Shown in pieces: positions 18,387-21,059 of a DNA stretch of 21,059 nucleotides. Positions within the stretch are counted from its first letter, which is position 1; every line of letters begins with the position of its first letter. Source of the DNA: Paulinella micropora (lineage: Eukaryota > Cercozoa > Imbricatea > Euglyphida); the NCBI GenBank assembly GCA_009731375.1, contig BJOX01000242.1, positions 461,849 through 482,907 of the forward strand. Reading direction: 5' to 3'. The notes beneath the pieces were generated by a model. It did not search any database, was not told the origin of the DNA, and was given only the letters and a program-made list of their open reading frames with translations. Position numbers and translations under genes: made by a program.

Positions 18387-18558
18387 GCTTTGTTAATGCC
18401 TTTCGCTTACTGTTGTGACGTTTCCTTTTATTTCCTGTGCGTTTCCTTTGTTTCCTGCGCGACCAGTCAGCGGAGGAATACCGTACTTCTTGATGTGTTT
18501 TCGCCCGGCATCACAGAAATCAGACGTGGGAGTTCCAATTACATAATTGTAGCAGTCA
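18319..18558 (-). CDS. Tnp2-type transposase, second exon candidate with in-frame TAA
   Basis: Minus-strand frame open from 18558, containing DAGRKHIKKYGIPPLTGRAG, to TAA 18393-18395. It continues in the same frame as QSNDYGEEDQVRVAEDQEQD until it runs into the inverted duplication. RKHIKKYG fits the basic HxxxY/H-type end of the N-terminal zinc segment in Tnp2 proteins. It joins in phase with the first exon through a very short 33-bp GT-AG intron (18591-18559: GTGAGT donor, CTTCCTCAG acceptor). How it joins the 18222 exon is not clear. Confidence 0.45.
18389..18392 (-). other. junction of inverted duplication and in-frame TAA
   Basis: The inverted arm ends a few bases before the TAA codon at 18393-18395. 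The codon therefore lies outside the duplicated sequence and was not created by the duplication. Confidence 0.4.
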
Positions 18559-18591
18559 CTGAGGAAGTATTAAAAGGTTGTAGGCACTCAC

Positions 18592-18695
18592 ATCATGGAA
18601 TATGAGATGCGGCGGCGGCTCCCACCACATTTACTGCACTGGCATATGGAGGATCCTTGTTGCCTTGCCGTGCGTGTGGCAAGTACCAGGGACAT
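18592..18695 (-). CDS. Tnp2-type transposase, first exon candidate with CxCxxC zinc motif
   Basis: ATG at 18695-18693 starts MSLVLATRTARQQGSS, followed by ICQCSKCGGSRRRISYS and a consensus donor (GTGAGT) at 18591. C-x-C-x2-C followed by Gly and basic residues is typical of the N-terminus of animal, fungal and algal Tnp2-like proteins. A 42-bp stretch covering the ATG is repeated beyond the gap at 18860-18901, so the assembled 5' end may be unreliable. Confidence 0.5.
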
Positions 18696-18719
18696 CCGGG
18701 CTGAGAGAGAGAGAGATCC

Positions 18720-18777
<58 letters not shown>

Positions 18778-18786
18778 GAGAGATCC

Positions 18787-18849
<63 letters not shown>

Positions 18850-18901
18850 NNNNNNNNNNGCCTTGCCGTGCGTGTGGCAAGTACCAGGGACATCCGGGCT
18901 G
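18661..18901. repeat. 42-bp direct repeat flanking (GA)n and a gap
   Basis: GCCTTGCCGTGCGTGTGGCA and the following 22 bp occur at about 18661-18702 and 18860-18901 without differences. Between them lie GA repeats with GATCCTAGA units and 10 N. Either a true tandem duplication or an assembly overlap left unmerged. Confidence 0.85.
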
Positions 18902-19012
18902 CGCAAGCCAGAGAGAGAGAGAGAGAGAGAGATCCTAGAGAGAGAGAGATCCTAGAGAGAGAGAGATCCTAGAGAGAGAGAGAGATCCTAGAGAGAGAGA
19001 GAGACAGAGATT
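18902..19012. repeat. (GA)n with GATCCTAGA units
   Basis: GA dinucleotide repeat with a regular GATCCTAGAGAGAGAGA unit of about 19-20 bp, four to five copies; the same unit occurs at 18714-18790. Confidence 0.9.
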
Positions 19013-19075
19013 TTAAGGTATGCCCTACCATTTACTTAAGGTATACCTTACCTTTTTAAGGCATACCTTGAATTT
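19013..19075. repeat. palindrome cluster
   Basis: Three units: TTAAGGTATGCCCTACC, TTAAGGTATACCTTACC and TTAAGGCATACCTTGAA, upstream of the minus-strand transposase gene. Confidence 0.8.
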
Positions 19076-19099
19076 GGTATGAACAATACATATGTACTT

Positions 19100-19106
19100 G
19101 TGCGTA

Positions 19107-19161
<55 letters not shown>

Positions 19162-19268
19162 TACATATAAATTGTGTGTGATGTAGATATATGTATTATA
19201 TATATATGTACATAAATATATATATATATATATGACATTGTGTGTTATGTGTATATATACATATATAT

Positions 19269-19300
<32 letters not shown>

Positions 19301-19302
19301 AG
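19100..19302. repeat. (GT)n, (GA)n and (TA)n microsatellites
   Basis: GT run (about 19108-19126), GA run (to about 19158), then mixed TA/TG sequence and long TA runs up to 19301. TA runs of this kind are prone to collapse or misjoining in assembly. Confidence 0.9.
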
Positions 19303-19311
19303 TGACAACAA

Positions 19312-19401
19312 TGGGCCCTGCGCTACCTATACGAGTTCTCCCCGGACTGCCCCAACTGCCTGGGTGGGCTCGACTTCTGCATGGGCTACTGCGTCGAGTA
19401 A
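19312..19401 (+). CDS. short codon-biased terminal exon, Cys-rich C-terminus
   Basis: 29 codons from TGG 19312 to TAA 19399-19401: WALRYLYEFSPDCPNC, then LGGLDFCMGYCVE. Nearly every codon ends in G or C (GCC, CTG, CGC, TAC, GAG, TTC), unlike the other frames and most of the window, which marks this as the read frame. The upstream boundary is abrupt: in this frame TGA lies at 19303-19305 and no AG acceptor falls between, so the exon start is lost in the (TA)n, non-canonical or misassembled. Four Cys in the last 16 residues suggest disulfides or metal binding. Family unknown. Confidence 0.4.
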   Translation, partial: WALRYLYEFSPDCPNCLGGLDFCMGYCVE

Positions 19402-19640
19402 CTGAGCTTTTCAGCTCAATGACACTGCAAAGTTAAGTTGTCGTTTTATCATTTCATTAAATTGTTTTCTTTTTGCAGCTGGAATCTGAACGTACTTAGT
19501 AAATTTGCAAAAGGTAGCTTCAATAAACTTGTTTTGTGTGTATGTTTGTATCTATATACCTATCTATAGCTACCTACCTACCAGGTCTGTATTACTTTTC
19601 GACTTGACAAGGATGGCACCATGAACTGTCATGCAACATA
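19402..19640 (+). other. 3' flank with possible intron and poly(A) signal
   Basis: TTTCTTTTTGCAG near 19479 is a good acceptor, and CGA then GTAACT at the stop codon could be its donor, giving alternative C-termini. AATAAA at about 19523 is followed by a GT-rich element (TTGTTTTGTGTGTATG), a good cleavage/polyadenylation arrangement. Confidence 0.5.
19403..19418 (+). terminator. histone-like 3' stem-loop
   Basis: TGAGCT-TTTC-AGCTCA gives a 6-bp stem with a UUUC loop starting 2 nt after the TAA. Size, loop and U-A closing pair match the stem-loop that ends replication-dependent histone mRNAs, though the stem bases differ from the usual GGCUCU and the peptide is not a histone. Confidence 0.35.
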
Positions 19641-19825
19641 CATACATACATGCACACAGACAAACAGGCTTACATACATACATGCACACAGACAAACAGG
19701 CTTACATACATACATGTACGTATTTAGATACATGTACATACATACATGAATACATGTACACACACACACACACACATATATATACATATATATTATATAT
19801 ATATATAATATATATAATATATATG

Positions 19826-19857
<32 letters not shown>

Positions 19858-19925
19858 CACGTGTGTGTGTGTGTGTGTGTATACATACAAATTTACAAGA
19901 ACATATATCCATAACATAACATAAT
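19641..19925. repeat. 33-bp tandem repeat, (AC)n/(TA)n/(GT)n
   Basis: CATGCACACAGACAAACAGG with CTTACATACATA occurs twice in tandem (about 19648 and 19681). Then AC, TA and GT runs (19757-19880) that are partly self-complementary around about 19800. Confidence 0.85.
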
Positions 19926-20298
19926 AATATCCAAGTGTAAAATTGTTCCCTCAAGTACTAGTGAAGAACTAGCAGTTCTCATTAATAACTCCCCCGGCCC
20001 TTGCAGAATTCTGGTCAGCCTGAACAATTGCGTTGCCAATTAGTTTTCCGTTTCTGGTTTGATTTGATTTTTGCTGAGGGACCTTGCCAACCCTCCTTCT
20101 GCAGGTACGATTTGCTTGGAAACCTTGCCAAACCTTGCCAAAAGCACAGCATACCTTGCCAACCCTTGCCAATGTCACAGCATAATTTGTTGCAAAAATT
20201 TCCGGGTCCCTGTCAATTTTTGGTCGCTCGACAACCGTTGCATGGCCAACAGCACCTTGCAACGTATGCATATTTGCGTTCGTTCACTGCAGCTCGTT
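19926..20298. other. unique stretch with CCTTGCCAA mini-repeats
   Basis: CCTTGCCAA-type units occur about five times between 20082 and 20172, two of them followed by CACAGCATA. Frames are open on both strands but repeat-driven. No gene is supported. Confidence 0.4.
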
Positions 20299-20372
20299 GG
20301 CTCAGCACACGTTTGCAAATAATTTGCATTGGTTGCAAAAGGGATATGTAGGTTGCAAACGTGTGCTGAGCC
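20299..20372. other. 20-bp perfect inverted repeat hairpin
   Basis: GGCTCAGCACACGTTTGCAA (20299-20318) and its exact complement (20353-20372) enclose a 34-nt loop that itself contains TTTGCA and TTGCAAA. Could be a small foldback transposon, one end of a larger element, or a structured RNA. Confidence 0.8.
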
Positions 20373-20431
20373 ATCCCCCCCCAGAGACCAACGATTTAGA
20401 GCAAGACCAACCGCCTAAATTCGCGCTGGCA

Positions 20432-20445
20432 CCGATCGCGATCGG
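20432..20445. other. 14-bp perfect palindrome CCGATCGCGATCGG
   Basis: Perfectly self-complementary and directly in front of ATG 20446. It could be a dimeric protein-binding site; nothing else supports that. Confidence 0.4.
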
Positions 20446-21059
20446 ATGGATGTCAAATTTGATGTCACTGGTCGTGGTCCGGTGTCTCCGGATCCTGCTC
20501 CTCCTCCTTTTTCTCCTACTCCTCCTGCTCCTCCTCTTTCTCCCCCTTCTGTTTCTTCTTCTTCTTCTTCTTCTTCTTCTTCTTCTTCTTCTTCTTCTTC
20601 TTCTTCTCCTCCTCCTCCTCCTCCTCCTTCTCCTTCTCCTTCTTCTTCTCCTCCTCCTCCTCCTCCTTCATCATCATCATCATCATCTTCTTCTTCTTCT
20701 TCTTCTTCTTCTTCTTCTTCTTCTTCTTCTTCTTCTTCTTCTTCTATTCCTTCTCCTCCTCCTCCTCCTTCTTCTTCTTCTTCTTCTTCTTCTTCTTCTT
20801 CTTCTTCTTCTTCTTCTTCTTCTTCTTCTTCTTCTTCTTCTTCTTCTTCTTCTTCTTCTTCTTCTTCTTCTTCTTCTTCTTCTTCTTCTTCTTCTTCTTC
20901 TTCTTCTTCGTCTCTTATTCCTTCTTATTCCTTCTTCTTCTTCTCCTTCTTCTTCTTCTTCTTCTTCTTCTTCTTCTTCTTCTTCTTCTTCTTCTTCTTC
21001 TTCTTCTTCTTCTTCTTCTTCTTCTTCTTCTTCTTCTTCTTCTTCTTCTTCTTCTTCTT
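20446..21059 (+). CDS. open Pro/Ser-rich frame, partial, runs off window
   Basis: ATG 20446 opens MDVKFDVTGRGPVSPDPAPP and continues as PFSPTPPAPPLSPPS. It then passes into Ser runs alternating with Pro runs encoded by (TCT)n and (CCT)n and stays open to the window end (about 204 codons). A TCA run among TCT keeps serine in this frame. Such SP-rich tracts occur in cell-wall or extracellular-matrix glycoproteins, but there is no signal peptide and the frame is also a plain microsatellite. The minus strand would read Glu/Asp/Gly. Low confidence. Confidence 0.3.
   Translation, partial: MDVKFDVTGRGPVSPDPAPPPFSPTPPAPPLSPPSVSSSSSSSSSSSSSSSSSSPPPPPPPSPSPSSSPPPPPPSSSSSSSSSSSSSSSSSSSSSSSSSSIPSPPPPPSSSSSSSSSSSSSSSSSSSSSSSSSSSSSSSSSSSSSSSSSSSSSSSSLIPSYSFFFFSFFFFFFFFFFFFFFFFFFFFFFFFFFFFFFFFFFFFF
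20553..21059. repeat. (TTC)n/(CCT)n polypyrimidine tract
   Basis: About 500 bp of TTC with CCT, TCA and TATTCC interruptions, continuing past the window edge. Polypurine/polypyrimidine GAA/TTC tracts can form triplexes. Confidence 0.95.

Larger units (their letters stand above)
13619..18695 (-). mobile_element. Tnp2 (CACTA/EnSpm-like) transposon gene, multi-exon
   Basis: The minus strand carries in order: an N-terminal C-x-C-x2-C segment, a helical N-terminal domain, a CxxxC-x2-PRY motif, the Tnp2 core with DG, D and CPSC landmarks, the D...MH segment, a DUF4218-like segment and an acidic tail. This is the usual order of Tnp2-family proteins, cut-and-paste DNA transposases acting in the nucleus. 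Introns and insertions hold palindrome arrays, (AAAT)n, (AC)n and (TCTA)n. Terminal CACTA repeats and a target duplication were not found, so the element's ends are not defined. At least four in-frame TAR codons occur and no in-frame TGA within exons. Confidence 0.7.

Noticed and set aside
13619-18695. CACTA terminal inverted repeats for the Tnp2 element
   Set aside because: Isolated CACTA or TAGTG pentamers occur (for example near 13495), but no matching inverted pair with a 2-3 bp target duplication could be found by eye.
20001-20351. 116-codon plus-strand and 100-codon minus-strand frames
   Set aside because: They overlap on opposite strands over CCTTGCCAA mini-repeats and the perfect hairpin, with no domain-like sequence in either.

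Overview
This is eukaryotic nuclear DNA. It is dominated by simple-sequence repeats, five assembly gaps (runs of N) and a dispersed palindromic repeat. The protein-coding material is broken into exons bordered by plausible GT-AG splice sites, with AATAAA signals at likely 3' ends. Nothing in it fits a bacterium or archaeon. The species cannot be named from the sequence. If the repeated in-frame TAA/TAG codons described below are sense codons, eukaryotes that read TAR as glutamine (for example several ulvophyte green algal orders) become candidates. With the standard code the same codons mark decayed transposon genes.

Layout. 1-3345: poly-A, pyrimidine repeats, then about 2.8 kb of (TGTA/TGCA)n. 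3547-3824: a MITE-like element with perfect 27-bp terminal inverted repeats. 3947-4698 (minus): a gene fragment with a SWIM-type zinc finger. 4716-7475: (GA)n, a long (CATA/CATG)n array inverted relative to the first one, (CTAC/CTAT)n, (GAA)n, poly-G and a gap. 7627-7821 (plus): a short open exon-like stretch. 7923-8691 (minus): cysteine-rich, zinc-ribbon-like exons. 8700-8985: decayed palindrome cluster. 9736-11706: a tandem segmental duplication, one copy interrupted by an insertion in a palindrome core. 12278-12813 (plus): the clearest intact exon, encoding an uncharacterised protein that ends at TGA. 13195-13275: palindrome array. 13619-18695 (minus): a large Tnp2-type (CACTA/EnSpm-like) transposase gene in several exons with introns full of repeats. 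19312-19401 (plus): a short terminal exon with strong codon bias, followed by a histone-like stem-loop. 20299-20372: a 20-bp perfect hairpin. 20446-21059: an open Pro/Ser-rich frame running off the window through (TTC)n.

How it fits together. Two genes, Tnp2 and the SWIM gene, are of transposon type, so the window reads as a transposon- and satellite-rich accessory region rather than a set of cooperating host genes. Two signals stand out. The first is the self-complementary 16-mer TCAAGGTATACCTTGA, present about 18 times with an intact 12-bp core in introns and gene flanks, in arrays of about 20-22 bp period. It is twice attached to (TCTA)n by the same junction sequence. The second is that open frames in the Tnp2 and SWIM genes are interrupted only by TAG or TAA, never TGA, at places where homology or composition continues across the stop.
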